DNA from: Lotus japonicus
Taxonomy: Eukaryota; Streptophyta; Magnoliopsida; Fabales; Fabaceae
DNA length: 64,000 nt
Direction of reading: 5' to 3'
Assembly: GCF_012489685.1 (NCBI RefSeq)
Contig: NC_080046.1
Span: forward strand, 27,968,223-28,032,222
Part shown: piece by piece, positions 10,822 through 21,746 of the stretch
How the letters are laid out: every line of letters begins with the position of its first letter
Position numbering within the stretch: position 1 is the stretch's first letter
The notes under the pieces: model-generated
Told to the model about the DNA's origin: nothing
Databases searched by the model: none
The model's input: only the letters and a program-made list of their open reading frames with translations
Translations under genes and position numbers: made by a program

Positions 10822-13459
10822 GTCGATTCGGCGACAAAAGACAATTAATTATGAAAGGAGTGCGATCACCCTTGATGACTTCTTGAGTCATCTGACTCAT
10901 CAAATCTCGATGGTCAAAAAATGCTCCGACCCAAACTCAAAACAACCCAAGAGTTAGTGTCGGTCAATACAACACAACTCCACCAACAAGAATACACGAG
11001 GGTCTAGTGTCGGTCAATACAACACAGCCCAAACAAAACCCAGAGTCTGTGCCGGTCAATACAACACGACTCGAACAACACTACCAGGAGTACTAGAGTA
11101 CTCGGTGACTTTCAATCATCACCATAGCCCACCTTGATGGCTTTCCCAATTCCAAACTCTCCAAACCCACAACATAAGTCGACTTTTCCCCGCCTTTCAT
11201 AAATATTTTTCCCCTTCAGTTCTCCTATGCTTAAACGTTAATAAAAATGATTTCAATTCAAATTAGTCAAATTATGAGTTTATTTCTCAAAGTCTAAGTT
11301 TCCCAAGTCTTTATTTTTCGAAAGCTCTATCATTCTAAGTTTCCAAAAAATCAACCACCCAAAATACATTTCCCGGGGAAAGTCTAGGAATTCCAACGAA
11401 TCCCAACAAATGGCTAAGTCTCAAACCCCACATTCGGACTTGCCTAGGGTTGTTCATCCAACCCGAAATGTCAAAGATCACCAGATCAATGAACCTCCAC
11501 TCCGAAGTTGCGTCGAACGCTCAATTCAACACATCATCAATATCATAAGTTATGAAAACAATCATAACAATAAATCATCATCATAAACAACATCAGATAA
11601 AGCATAAGTCGAATTTATCGACGCCTATCATGCAATCATAGCTAAATATAGCAAGTTGCCCTAACCTCGAGCTGTTCCAGCTTCGCAAACAAAGTTCTCC
11701 TCAAACAATTGCTCTGAGTATTCCAAAGTTCCTTCAACTGAACCTCGGAGGAAAACAAAGCAGAAACCAAACAAAATCGATTAGTTCGATCGCAAAACAA
11801 TACATAAACGATAGACAAAGCATTAAAGCTTCAGAATACGACAATCGGGTACGAAAGGACAAGTTTTCGAAAACGAAAAACTCCCCCCTAAAGGTAATAA
11901 CCCACGGCCTCAAAGGAAAAAGGGCTTCGACTCTTTTTCTTCGATCAAATCAATTCACAAGGTAGTTTTAGGGTAAAACTAAGGCAAAGAAACTGTCAGA
12001 ACAATTTTCGGACAATCGGGCCGAAATACGACTATCCAGGGGCATTTTGGTCCAAAATAAAGGCTCAAAACTTCAAAGTTATCAGTTCTGAAAACAAATT
12101 TGACAGCAATGATCCTCATGACATCCGTGACAACAAATCCTAAAGGCACGAAGTCCGATTAAGTCTTTTCGACAATAAAGTTTCGAAATGTGAGACAAAA
12201 AGGGTTTTGAAACAGTTTTTCAGATCCTGGACAACTGGATCACAATCAGCGTTTACTGACAGAGGTTTTAGACTTAGGGGAACGTAAGGAACATAACCCA
12301 ACCAAGAAATCGAAGAAATCGGACCATTTTAGAAAAAGCTCAAAACTGTGAGCACAGAAACGACTTCAGAAACGCAACAGAAACAACAATCAGAGGTAGG
12401 TATCGTGTTAGTTACCTCGATACCTAGAAGTAGGGACGAACTGCACGAAGATTGGTCAAGTTTTCGCGAAAATCTCCTCCCCCTTGCTCTCCACGAAATT
12501 CAGCCACAAAAGGAAGAAAATGAAGGAATTTTTGCTTTTTGAGCTATTTATAGGCAGGCGAAATCGCGGGAAAATGAAAATTTCGCGATTCCGATTTTTG
12601 CAGCACGATCACCGTGGAATTCTAAGAGAGATTCTGGCGTCAGAATTCCAGAACTCAAAACAAATATCTAAGATTTGGGAAAAACGATATCCAAAACGCC
12701 AAAAGCGGTGTAAGTTAGTCTGTCCCGAAAAACTACTTTTTGCTGTGATGCTCAGACGACAAAACTTCCAACAGAAGAAAGATTGGAAATGTCGAAACAA
12801 GTCTGGCAACGCGGACGGAATCTTCGTTAGATGTCCCGAATAGAAAAAGTCTTCATCCTTCGCTCAAAACTAAGGTTTCGAAGCAAAGAAATTAGCGTCG
12901 GCGGACATCCGAAAAGTTAAACCTATCGTGCGTACAGTCCAGAGTTCCGAAATGAAACGCTGGTCGATGGAAAAATAAAGAGAAAATTTAAATTTTCCAA
13001 GAGTTCGAAATCTCACTTAAAACGTTGCTTTAAGAGCGAAATAGCCTATTCTGGACATGCTCGCCATAAGGCAGGTGTGCAGACGACTCGCACTAGCTCC
13101 GAAAGAAACAATGCCACATTCCTCGAGCAATTCCTGAACTTTCTTCTTCATTAATCTTTCTCAAATATCAAACTCCTGTCACGCTTACACTGATTCCACG
13201 CGTGAGTCGGAAATTAACTTGTTCCGAAAATCCGGGTCTTACATCGAGTGAGGTCGGAGACGTTGTTTGGCTAATCACTGCATTGCATGCACTCATTAAG
13301 TGGTTTAAACACGGCGAGATACCGGACCACGGCGGATTCCAAAATTGGTTATAAGACCAGGATTTCCGCGTAAGAGCACTGCTAGGTGACTCTTAGTAGC
13401 AGACCGAAATGGCAGACCTACGGGTTATGGCTGATCTGGCTACCTTGGTTTGGTGTAAG

Positions 13460-13665
13460 AGACACGCGGGCAGAATGGTCCCACCGTTGCTGGTGCTAGG
13501 ATTGATCCGGTTGATGTCCATCCCAGAGGCACGCGAGCAGAATGGTCCCACCGTTGCTGGTGCTAGGATTGACTCGTTTGATGTCCATACCTATGTTTGG
13601 TTAAGAGGCACGCGGGCAGAATGGTCCCACCGTTGCTGGTGCTAGGATTGATCCGTTTGATGTCC
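13460..13665 (+). repeat. Three tandem copies of a 60-80-bp block in the type 2 LTR
   Basis: The block containing CAGAATGGTCCCACCGTTGC, GGTGCTAGGATTGA and GATGTCCAT occurs three times. The solo LTR at 37243-41360 has a single diverged copy near 38500-38560, so this is a local expansion. Confidence 0.85.
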
Positions 13666-13967
13666 ATCCGTTCCGGATTGCATATTGGTTGACTGGGTTA
13701 ATCTGCATATCATTTCATGCAACATGCATACTGACTTAGTTGTTGAGTGTGTTTGATACTTGTTAATTCTACTTGAGGCATGTTAACTGTGATTTATTGT
13801 TGTTTACATTCATTGTGAAATATACAACCCTAGGATGTAATCCCTAGTTATAAGCCTAAGTGGCTAATCTTTTATCGGTATCTATTGGTGGTATTATTTA
13901 TATAATTCTTTGGAGTTGACCCTCGCGTCTTCTGTGTGTGCTTTGGCGAACAAATGCCCTTTGTCAG

Positions 13968-14130
13968 ATGTCTTCGGCGGGCTGATTCATGATGGTTCAT
14001 CCTTCGGGAGGAACTAGGGTTGAGATGCTGGAACAGGAGCGCATCGCGGTAGCGAGAGGAGGACGGATGGTGTACATAGAGTAGGTCGTTCTGGATTTCG
14101 AATTCGGACGACGATCATGCTAGCATGTAG
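13968..14130 (+). pseudogene. Broken LTR-encoded ORF in the truncated type 2 LTR
   Basis: Starts like the intact ORF of the solo LTR after a TGTCAG, but the conserved Trp of ADWF is replaced by a stop (TGA). It keeps MVHPSGG, then jumps across about 330 missing bp to ERIAVARGG, and has another in-frame stop before the degraded acidic end. The deletion differs from the one in B, so the ORF was lost independently. Confidence 0.75.
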
Positions 14131-14609
14131 GTTTTAGTGCTGGTGTGAGCTCCTCAAGATGGGAATTAGTGTAGGAGTAGAGTCTTAGCTCTGAACATCA
14201 TTTGTTTCTTTTGGGACAGGGTAGTTTCCCACCTATAGCTTTTTGTGTGGTTTCTTTACGGGAATCACAGAGAGTTGGTTGGACTTAGGAGGTCTTATTT
14301 TCAGACCATTGGGTCAACTTATTCTCAGTTTTGAGGGATGGTGTTGCGGACACTTCACCCTTTCATTCGGTTTGTACATATTGCCTACGGGCGTTACACT
14401 TTTCTTTCCGTCACTGGAGGTTTACTCGTGACGAGGTTGCTACTTACAGCGGGGGCTGTTTATATATTGTATATTAGTTTTATTGTTTTTCGCATTTGGG
14501 TTTCATTTAATTCAGTCTTGTCTTAGTTATTATCAAAAAAAAAAATATTCACGTTTTTCCGCATTAAGTTTACTTTTGGTTACTAAAGTGACGCCACCGA
14601 AATCGGGGT

Positions 14610-14709
14610 NNNNNNNNNNNNNNNNNNNNNNNNNNNNNNNNNNNNNNNNNNNNNNNNNNNNNNNNNNNNNNNNNNNNNNNNNNNNNNNNNNNNNNNNNNN
14701 NNNNNNNNN
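14610..14709. other. Assembly gap (100 N)
   Basis: Exactly 100 N, the usual placeholder for a gap of unknown size. The 5' LTR junction, primer-binding site and N-terminal gag codons of element C would fall here. Confidence 1.
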
Positions 14710-14970
14710 CAACCTATCTGTTGTTGGGAGATGCTGAATACTGGTGGAGAGGCGCCAGAGGAATGATGGAGGCAAATCATGTGGAGGTGAACTGGAATTC
14801 TTTTCGAACTGCTTTTCTCGAGAAGTATTTCCCAGACAGTGCTCTGACGAGCGTGAATCACAGTTTCTGACTCTGAAACAAGGAAGCATGACCATTCCGG
14901 AGTATGCTGCAAGTTAGAGTCTCTGGCAAAGTACTTTCGGTTTTTCCGTGATCAAGTTGATGAACCCTAC
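14710..14970 (+). pseudogene. gag: Gag N-terminal part of element C with two single-base deletions
   Basis: From 14712 the frame reads TYLLLGDAEYWW as in A and B. One base is missing near 14840 (GTGCTCTGACGAGCG against GTGCTCGTGACGAGCG in B) and another near 14910 (GCTGCAAGTTAGAG against GCTGCTAAGTTGGAA). Together they move the frame to that of the ORF that starts at 14971. Being next to the gap, these could be assembly errors; otherwise the gag of C is broken. Confidence 0.75.
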
Positions 14971-17900
14971 ATGTGCAAGAGATTTGTGAGGGGATTGAGG
15001 CCTGATATTGAAGATTCGGTGAGACCATTGGGGATCATGAGATTCCAGGCATTGGTTGAGAAGGCAACTGAGGTGGAATTGATGAAGAATCGGAGATACA
15101 ACAGGGCTGGAACAGGAGGACCGGCGAGGTCGACACCACAGAGTTTTCAGGGAAAAGGGAGGTTTCAGGCGAGGAAGCCATATCAACGACCTGCGGGGAG
15201 AGGGTTTACCCCGGGATCTTACAAGCCGATGGCTGCTGCTACTTCAGGAGGGTCGGGAAGCCGTACCCCAAACCGTGAAGTGACTTGTTTCCGGTGTGGA
15301 GGAACCGGGCACTATGCAAACAATTGCACGAGGCCACCAAGATGCTACAACTGCAATAAATCTGGGCATCTGGCTACGGAATGCAAGGCACCGAAGGTTG
15401 AACCGGCTGTGAATGCTGTTAGTGGGAAGCGCCCAGTGGCTAAGGGAAGAGTGTATACAATGGATGGAGAAGAAGCTGAAGGAGCTGATGGGTTGATCAG
15501 AGGGGAATGTGAAATTGACGGTAATCTTCTAACTGTACTCTTTGATTCTGGTGCAACTCATTCATTTGTCTCTAAGGATTGCGTATCAAGACTGCATCTG
15601 CCTATTACTACTTTGAGTTTTGATCTTATGGTAACTACACCTGCTAGGACTCTAATTGCTAATGCCGCATGCATGCACTGTTCAGTAGTATATAAAGATA
15701 GAACTTTTCATGCCAACCTAGTATGTCTATCCCTTAAAAACCTAGATGTAATCCTCGGGATGGATTGGTTATCCCACTACCATTGTCTTTTGGACTGTAG
15801 TCGAAAGAAAGTGGTGTTCCCAGACTCGGATCTTTTCGAGTATCTTTCTATTAACCACATTAGTGCATCGTTGAGCGAGGGCACTCAGAAGTACTTTTCA
15901 TTGCTAAGTCTGGAGGGGAAGAAGGAATCGGATATTCAAGGTATTCCGGTGGTTCGAGATTTTGCGGATGTTTTTCCTGGAGATGTACCTGGACTGCCGC
16001 CTGTACGCGATGTGGAGTTTGTGATCGACATTGTACCCGGAACCGGACCGATTTCGATCGCACCTTACCGTATGGCACCTGCGGAGTTAGCGGAGTTGAA
16101 ATCTCAGTTGGAGGATCTTTCGGCAAAAGGATTCATTCGACCAAGTGTTTCACCGTGGGGAGCGCCAGTGTTGTTAGTTAAGAAGAAAGACGGAAGGTCG
16201 AGATTATGTGTGGATTATCGACAACTGAACAAGGCGACGATCAAGAACAGATACCCGTTGCCGAGGATAGATGATTTGATGGATCAATTACGAGGGGCTG
16301 CTGTATTTTCGAAGATAGATTTGAAATCAGGCTATCATCAGATCAGAGTGAAGACTGAGGATATACCGAAGACTGCATTCAGAACACGCTACGGACACTA
16401 CGAGTACTTAGTGATGCCGTTTGGAGTGACAAATGCACCTGCTGTTTTCATGGATTACATGAACCGCATCTTTCATGAATTCTTAGATCGGTTTGTGGTG
16501 GTGTTTATTGATGATATACTGATATACTCGAAGGATGCAACGGAACATGAAGGACATTTGCGCCAAGTTCTACAAGTGTTGAGAGAGAAGAAGCTGTATG
16601 CGAACCCTTCTAAGTGTGAATTTTGGCTGGAGAAAGTCAATTTCTTAGGCCACGTTATCTCAAAGGAAGGCATAGCTGTGGATCCGGCGAAAGTAGAGAC
16701 TGTTTTGGCTTGGGAGCAACCGAAGACAGTGACAGAAATCAGAAGTTTTGTGGGTTTGGCTGGATACTATAGACGCTTCATTGAGGGATTTGCCAAGATC
16801 GTTGGACCTTTGACTCAACTAACGAGGAAGGATCAACCTTTTGCATGGACTGAGGCGTGTGAATCAAGTTTTCAGACTCTGAAGGAACGTTTGACGACGT
16901 CACCTGTGCTTATTTTGCCGCAACCAGAAGAACCTTATGAAGTTTATTGTGATGCTTCGTATCAAGGCTTGGGATGTGTGCTGATGCAACATCGAAAAGT
17001 GGTGGCGTATGCTTCGAGACAGTTGAAGACGCATGAGAGGAACTATCCGACTCATGATTTGGAGTTAGCTGCCATTGTGTTTGCGCTGAAGATCTGGAGA
17101 CATTACCTCTATGGTTGTACTTTCACGATATTTAGCGATCACAAGAGCCTTAAATACTTGTTTGATCAGAAGGAGTTGAACATGAGGCAACGAAGATGGA
17201 TGGAGTTCATCAAAGACTATGAGTTTACGTTGCAATATCACCCTGGGAAGGCGAACGTAGTTGCTGATGCTTTGAGCAGAAAGATGCATGTCTCGTCAAT
17301 GATGGTTAAAGAGCTGGAGTTACTGGAACAATTTCGAGATATGAGTCTAGGTGTGACACCGTCTGAGGGAAAGTTGAAGTTCGGTATGATCAGAATTGCC
17401 AGTGGACTGATGGAAGAGATTAGAGAGCAACAACTGCAAGATGAGTTTCTGCTGGAGAAGAGGAACTTGGTAAATCAAGGGAAAGACCCGGAATTCAAGA
17501 TCGGAACGGATGATATTTTAAGATGCAAAGACAGAGTGTGTGTACCCAATAATTCAGAACTGAGAAGGATGATCATGGATGAAGGGCACAAGAGCAAATG
17601 GAGTATTCATCCGGGAATGACCAAGATGTATCAAGATTTGAAGCTGAATTTCTGGTGGCCAGGAATGAAGAAACAAGTGGCCGAGTATGTAGCTGCATGT
17701 TTGACTTGTCAGAAGGCCAAGGTAGAGCATCAAAGACCTGCTGGTATGCTACAGAGTTTAGACGTGCCAGAATGGAAATGGGATAGTATATCCATGGATT
17801 TTGTGGTGGCTTTGCCAAGAACACAGAAGAGACACGATTCGATTTGGGTGATTGTAGATCGTTTGACCAAGTCAGCGCATTTTCTACCAGTGAGAACTAC

Positions 17901-18837
17901 CTACAATGTGGAGAAGTTGGCCGAGATCTATGTGGCGGAGATTGTGAGACTACATGGAGTTCCGACAAGTATTGTGTCTGATCGGGATCCAAAGTTTACT
18001 TCGCACTTTTGGGGAGCTCTTCATGATGCGTTAGGAACCAAGCTGAGGTTGAGTTCGGCGTATCATCCACAAACGGATGGGCAAACAGAGAGAACTATTC
18101 AGTCGCTAGAGGATCTACTACGGGCTTGTGTGCTAGATAACAGAGGAAGCTGGGATGATCTTCTGCCATTGGTTGAATTCACCTACAACAATAGTTTCCA
18201 TGCGAGCATTGGGATGGCACCGTATGAAGCTTTGTATGGTCGGAAGTGTAGGACACCTTTGTGTTGGTATCAAGATGGGGAGAGTTTGTTGATTGGGCCA
18301 GAAATGCTGCAACAGACGACTGAGAAGGTTAAGCAGATCAGAGAACAGATGAGAGCTTCACAGAGCAGACAGAAGAGCTATGCTGATCAGAGACGTAGAA
18401 CCCTAGAGTTTGAGGAAGGTGACCATGTGTTTCTACGAGTTACTCAGACTACGGGGGTTGGACGAGCTATTAAGTCAAGGAAACTTGCGCCAAAGTTTAT
18501 TGGGCCTTATCAAATCACTCGACGTGTTGGACCAGTTGCGTATCAGATTGCACTACCGCCATTTCTTTCCAACATTCATGATGTATTTCATGTGTCGCAG
18601 TTGAGGAAGTACATTCCAGACCCGACTCATGTGATCGTGCCAGACAACGTTGAACTGAAGGATGATTTGACCTTTGAGGCACCGCCAGTGAGTATTGGGG
18701 ATAGGAGAGTGAAACAGCTGAGGGGAAAGCAGATTTCGTTGGTAAAAGTGATATGGAACAAGGATACGGGAGATGCTACATGGGAATTGGAAGATAAGAT
18801 TAAGGAATTGTACCCCGGACTTTTTGCTGAACTCTGA
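14971..18837 (+). CDS. pol: Gag-pol polyprotein of element C (1288 aa from the first Met after the frameshifts)
   Basis: One continuous gag-pol frame, as usual for Tekay/Del elements. Gag C-terminus with two CCHC knuckles (near residues 106 and 125), aspartic protease with DSGATHS at Asp192, and reverse transcriptase with [13 protein letters not shown] and the catalytic FIDDILIYS near 511. RNase H begins near 655 with CDASYQGLG and includes [10 protein letters not shown]. Integrase has an HHCC zinc finger (GHKS, IHPG, CLTC) and catalytic Asp near 943 and 1003 and Glu near 1040, in [15 protein letters not shown]. The C-terminus from about 1245 ([10 protein letters not shown]...VKVIWNK...ATWELED) is a Tekay-type chromodomain, expected to steer integration to heterochromatin. 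All catalytic residues I looked for are present, so only the frameshifts upstream count against function. The real start codon is lost in the gap; the Met at 14971 is internal to gag. Confidence 0.93.
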   Translation: MCKRFVRGLRPDIEDSVRPLGIMRFQALVEKATEVELMKNRRYNRAGTGGPARSTPQSFQGKGRFQARKPYQRPAGRGFTPGSYKPMAAATSGGSGSRTPNREVTCFRCGGTGHYANNCTRPPRCYNCNKSGHLATECKAPKVEPAVNAVSGKRPVAKGRVYTMDGEEAEGADGLIRGECEIDGNLLTVLFDSGATHSFVSKDCVSRLHLPITTLSFDLMVTTPARTLIANAACMHCSVVYKDRTFHANLVCLSLKNLDVILGMDWLSHYHCLLDCSRKKVVFPDSDLFEYLSINHISASLSEGTQKYFSLLSLEGKKESDIQGIPVVRDFADVFPGDVPGLPPVRDVEFVIDIVPGTGPISIAPYRMAPAELAELKSQLEDLSAKGFIRPSVSPWGAPVLLVKKKDGRSRLCVDYRQLNKATIKNRYPLPRIDDLMDQLRGAAVFSKIDLKSGYHQIRVKTEDIPKTAFRTRYGHYEYLVMPFGVTNAPAVFMDYMNRIFHEFLDRFVVVFIDDILIYSKDATEHEGHLRQVLQVLREKKLYANPSKCEFWLEKVNFLGHVISKEGIAVDPAKVETVLAWEQPKTVTEIRSFVGLAGYYRRFIEGFAKIVGPLTQLTRKDQPFAWTEACESSFQTLKERLTTSPVLILPQPEEPYEVYCDASYQGLGCVLMQHRKVVAYASRQLKTHERNYPTHDLELAAIVFALKIWRHYLYGCTFTIFSDHKSLKYLFDQKELNMRQRRWMEFIKDYEFTLQYHPGKANVVADALSRKMHVSSMMVKELELLEQFRDMSLGVTPSEGKLKFGMIRIASGLMEEIREQQLQDEFLLEKRNLVNQGKDPEFKIGTDDILRCKDRVCVPNNSELRRMIMDEGHKSKWSIHPGMTKMYQDLKLNFWWPGMKKQVAEYVAACLTCQKAKVEHQRPAGMLQSLDVPEWKWDSISMDFVVALPRTQKRHDSIWVIVDRLTKSAHFLPVRTTYNVEKLAEIYVAEIVRLHGVPTSIVSDRDPKFTSHFWGALHDALGTKLRLSSAYHPQTDGQTERTIQSLEDLLRACVLDNRGSWDDLLPLVEFTYNNSFHASIGMAPYEALYGRKCRTPLCWYQDGESLLIGPEMLQQTTEKVKQIREQMRASQSRQKSYADQRRRTLEFEEGDHVFLRVTQTTGVGRAIKSRKLAPKFIGPYQITRRVGPVAYQIALPPFLSNIHDVFHVSQLRKYIPDPTHVIVPDNVELKDDLTFEAPPVSIGDRRVKQLRGKQISLVKVIWNKDTGDATWELEDKIKELYPGLFAEL

Positions 18838-18862
18838 GTTTCGAGGTCGAAACTTTCTTTTT

Positions 18863-18874
18863 GGAGGGGAGTAT
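18863..18874 (+). promoter_or_regulatory. 3' polypurine tract of element C
   Basis: GGAGGGGAGTAT lies directly against the LTR start TGTAAGACC and would prime plus-strand synthesis. The same tract is found in reverse in B at 5475-5486. Confidence 0.85.
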
Positions 18875-19565
18875 TGTAAGACCTGAATTTTCAGAACAAG
18901 CTAGTTTCCGACTCACGCGTAGGATCAGTGTAAGCGTGACAGGAGTTTGATATTTGAGGAAGATTAATGAAGAAGAAAGTTCAGGAATTGCTTGAGGAAT
19001 GTTGCGTAGTTGTTTTCGGAGTTAGTGCGAGTCGTCTGCACACCTGCCTTAGGGCGAGCGTGTCCAGAATAGGCTATTTCGCTCTTAAAGCAACGTTTTG
19101 AGTGAGATTTCGAACTCTCGGAAAATTTAAAGATTCTCTTTATTTTTCCATCGACCAGCGTTTCATTTCGGAACTCTGGACTGTACGCACGATAGGTTTC
19201 ACTTTTCGGATGTCCGCCGACGCTAATTTCTTTGCTTCGAAACCCTATTTTCGAGCAATGGATGAAGACTTTTTCTATTCGGGATTTCTAACGAAGATTC
19301 CGTCCGCGTTGCCAGACTTGTTTCGACATTTCCAATCTTTTTTCTGTTGGAAGTTTTGTCGTTTGAGCATCACAGCAAAAAGTAGTTTTTCGGGGCAGAT
19401 TAACCGACACCGCTTTTGAGTTTTTCGATATCGTTTTTCCCAAATCTTAGATGTTTGTTTTGAGTTCTGGAATTCTGACGCTAGAATCTCTCTTAGAATT
19501 CCATGGTGATCGTGCTGCAAAAATCGGAATCGCGAAATTTTCATTTTCCCGCGATTTCGCCCGCC

Positions 19566-19573
19566 TATAAATA
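19566..19573 (+). promoter_or_regulatory. TATA box of the C LTR, with potential downstream splice donor
   Basis: TATAAATA in a CCGCCTATAAATAGG context, conserved in the B LTRs. About 130 bp downstream, CAAG|GTAACT (GT at 19703-19704) is a plausible donor. B (GAG|GTAACT) and the solo type 2 LTR (GAG|GTATAG) have a GT at the same position, each 25 bp before the end of a shared ACCTCTG. Confidence 0.65.
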
Positions 19574-21040
19574 GGCGAAAAAGCTAATATCTTCTTCATT
19601 TTCACTCATTTGGCCGAAAATTGTAGAGAGAGAGGGAGAGGAGAGATTTCGAGAAATCTTGACCAATCTTCGTGCAGTTCGTCCCTACTTCTAGGTATCA
19701 AGGTAACTAACACGATTTCTACCTCTGATTGTTGTTTCTGTTGCGTTTCTGAAGCCGTTTCTGTGCTCTAAGTTTTGAGCTTTTTCTAAAATTGTCCGAT
19801 TTCTCTGATTTCTCGCTTGGGTTATGTTCCTTATGTTCCCCTGAGTCTAAAACCTCTGTCAGTAAACTCTGTTTTCGATTCAGTTGTCCAGGATCTGAAA
19901 AATTGACTCAAAACTCTTTTTGTCTCACATTTCGAAACTTTATTGTCGTAAAGCTATAATCTGACTTCGTGCCTTTAGGATTTGTTGTCACGGATGTCAT
20001 GAGGATCGTTGCTGTCAAATTTGTTTTCAGAACTGATAACTTTGAAGTTTTGAGCCTTTATTTTGGACCAAAATGCCCCTGCGTAGTCGTATTTCGACCC
20101 GATTGTCCGAAAATTGTTCTGACAGTTTCTTTGCCTTAGTTTTACCCTAAAACTACCTTGTAAACTGATTTGATCGAAGAAAAAGAGCCGAAGCCCTTTT
20201 CTCCTTATGGCCGTGGGCTATTTCTAAGGGGGGGAGTTTTTCGTTTTCGAAAACTTGTCCTTTCGTACCCGTTTGTCGTATTCTGAAGCTTTGATGCTTT
20301 GTCTATCGTTTATGTATTGTTTTGCGATCGAACTAATCGATTTTGTGTGGATTCTGCTTTGTTTTTCCTCCGAGGTTCAGTTGAAGGAACTTTGGAAGTT
20401 TCAAGGCATTCCTGTGAAGGAGATTTGATTTGCGAAGCTGGATCAGCTCGAGGTTAGGGCAACTTACATATTAGCTATGATTGCATGATAGGCGTCGATA
20501 AATTCGACTTATGCTTTATCTGATGTTGTTTATGATGATGAGTTGATGTTATGATGCTTTTCCATAACTTGTGATATTGTGATATTGTTGGATTGTGCGT
20601 TTTGACGCAATTTCGGAGTGGAGATTCATTGATCTGGTGATCTTTGATATTTCGGGTTGGATGAACAACCCTAGGCAAGTCCAAATGTGGGGTTTGAGAC
20701 TTAGCCATATGTTGGTTTACTTAGACTTTCCCCGGGAAATGTATTTTGGGTGGTTGATCCTTGAAAACTTAGAATGATAGAGCTTTGAAAAACTAAAGAC
20801 TTGGGAAACTTAGACTTTGAGAAATAAACTCATAACTTGACTAATTCGAATTGAAACAATTTTTATTAACGTTTAAGCATAGGAGAACTGAAGGGGAAAA
20901 TATTTACGAAATACGGGGAAAAGTCGACTTTGTTGTGGGTTTGGAGAGTTATCGGAATTGGGGGAAGCCACTAAGGTGAGCTATGGTGATGATTGAAAGT
21001 CACCGAGTACTCTAGTACTCTTGGGGATTGTTGTGGAGCC

Positions 21041-21179
21041 GTGTTGTATTGACCGACACCTAGTGCTCTTGTTGTTTGGGCTGTGTTGTATTGACCGACA
21101 CTAGACCCTTGTGTTTTCTTGTTGGAGTTGTGTTGTATTGACCGACACTTACTCCGAGTTGTGTTGTATTGACCGACAC
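21041..21179 (+). repeat. Four copies of a 19-bp hairpin repeat in the C LTR
   Basis: GTGTTGTATTGACCGACAC occurs at 21041, 21083, 21130 and 21161 with unequal spacers. Each copy can fold with a six-pair stem (GTGTTG against CGACAC, one U-G pair). Three copies occur at the matching place in each B LTR (3188-3206, 3238-3256, 3280-3298 on the minus strand). Confidence 0.85.
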
Positions 21180-21272
21180 TAACTCATTGGGTTGGTTGAG
21201 ATTGGGTTGTGAGCTAAACACTTTCGTGGTAAGGGCGATTCGTTGTTTGGCTAACCACGTTGCATTCAATCG

Positions 21273-21509
21273 GGTGAATAACGGGAATGGTTCACCTGTG
21301 CATATCATGGTGAATAACGGGAATGGTTCACCTTGCATTAATGATGAATAACGGGAATGGTTCATCATTCGGTGAATAACGGGAATGGTTCACCAAGGAT
21401 GAATAACGGGAATGGTTCATCCAGGATGGATTTCATCCAGGATGGATAACGGGAATGGTCCATCCATAGTGAAAATGCTTCACTTGTGGCGAACGGGAAC
21501 GCGTCACAA
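21273..21509 (+). repeat. Array of eight small hairpins with covarying stems
   Basis: Six units share the loop TAACGGGAATGG. Their stems are GGTGAA/TTCACC (21273, 21309, 21371), ATGATGAA/TTCATCAT (21341), GGATGAA/TTCATCC (21397) and GGATGGA/TCCATCC (21440). A short GGATG/CATCC hairpin lies between at 21424. Two more follow: AGTGAA/TTCACT (21468) and TTGTGGCG/CGTCACAA with one G-U pair around AACGGGAACG (21484). Both arms change together while the loop stays fixed. Confidence 0.88.
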
Positions 21510-21746
21510 ATCCGGATTCATATTGTGCATTTCACGCATACATTCATGCTGACTGAGACTGTGTGCTGTTTGTTTATTGAAGTAATGCTAGAGCCATAAC
21601 ATGCTAGGATTATTTATATGCTTATATAACAACTTATATATATACCCTGTCACATGTTGTGTGTATATGTACTTATTGCTGTGAGTTGACCCTAGCGCCT
21701 TGGCTTTGTCTGTATGTTTGTCTTTGGGCGGTCGGCCTGCTGCCAG

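Larger units (their letters stand above)
1485..13243 (-). mobile_element. Element B: full-length gag-only Ty3/gypsy (Tekay-like) retrotransposon, about 11.8 kb
   Basis: Read on the minus strand the order is 5' LTR (13243-9226), primer-binding site, intact gag, about 2.4 kb of decayed pol, polypurine tract and 3' LTR (5474-1485). The LTRs differ by roughly fifteen small changes outside their tandem array by hand comparison, so insertion is recent. LTR termini are TGTAAGACC and GGTGTTACA. The flanks do not match as a target duplication: GATGT on the left (1480-1484), TCGAG on the right (13244-13248). The left flank is element A and the right flank is a type 2 LTR, so the locus has recombined or been misassembled. 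The intact gag with dead pol resembles terminal-repeat elements with a gag domain (TR-GAG). Confidence 0.9.
9226..13243 (-). repeat. 5' LTR of element B (type 1 gypsy LTR, 4018 bp)
   Basis: Partner of 1485-5474, nearly identical outside the minisatellite. It has a TATA motif (12545-12552), the same potential GAG|GTAACT donor, three copies of the 19-bp repeat, the 44-bp array (10266-10821) and the collapsed LTR ORF (9611-9850). The length difference from its partner comes mainly from the array. Confidence 0.92.
13244..14609 (+). repeat. Truncated type 2 gypsy LTR (3' part), up to the assembly gap
   Basis: Aligns in reverse with the solo LTR at 37243-38810 (shared landmarks: CGAGTGAGGTCGGAGACG, the block ending GATGTCCATCCGTTCCGG, and the end ACCGAAATCGGGGT). 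It begins abruptly against the B LTR and ends at the N gap, one short GTTACA away from a complete LTR end. It contains a triplicated block and a broken LTR ORF. It could be the 5' LTR of element C, but C's own 3' LTR belongs to type 1, so I doubt it. Confidence 0.8.

Noticed and set aside
14243..14526. Hydrophobic ORF at the end of the type 2 LTR, similar to one at 37226-37663
   Set aside because: Its likeness follows the DNA identity of the two LTR ends; frames start and end at different places and it crosses the LTR edge in one copy.
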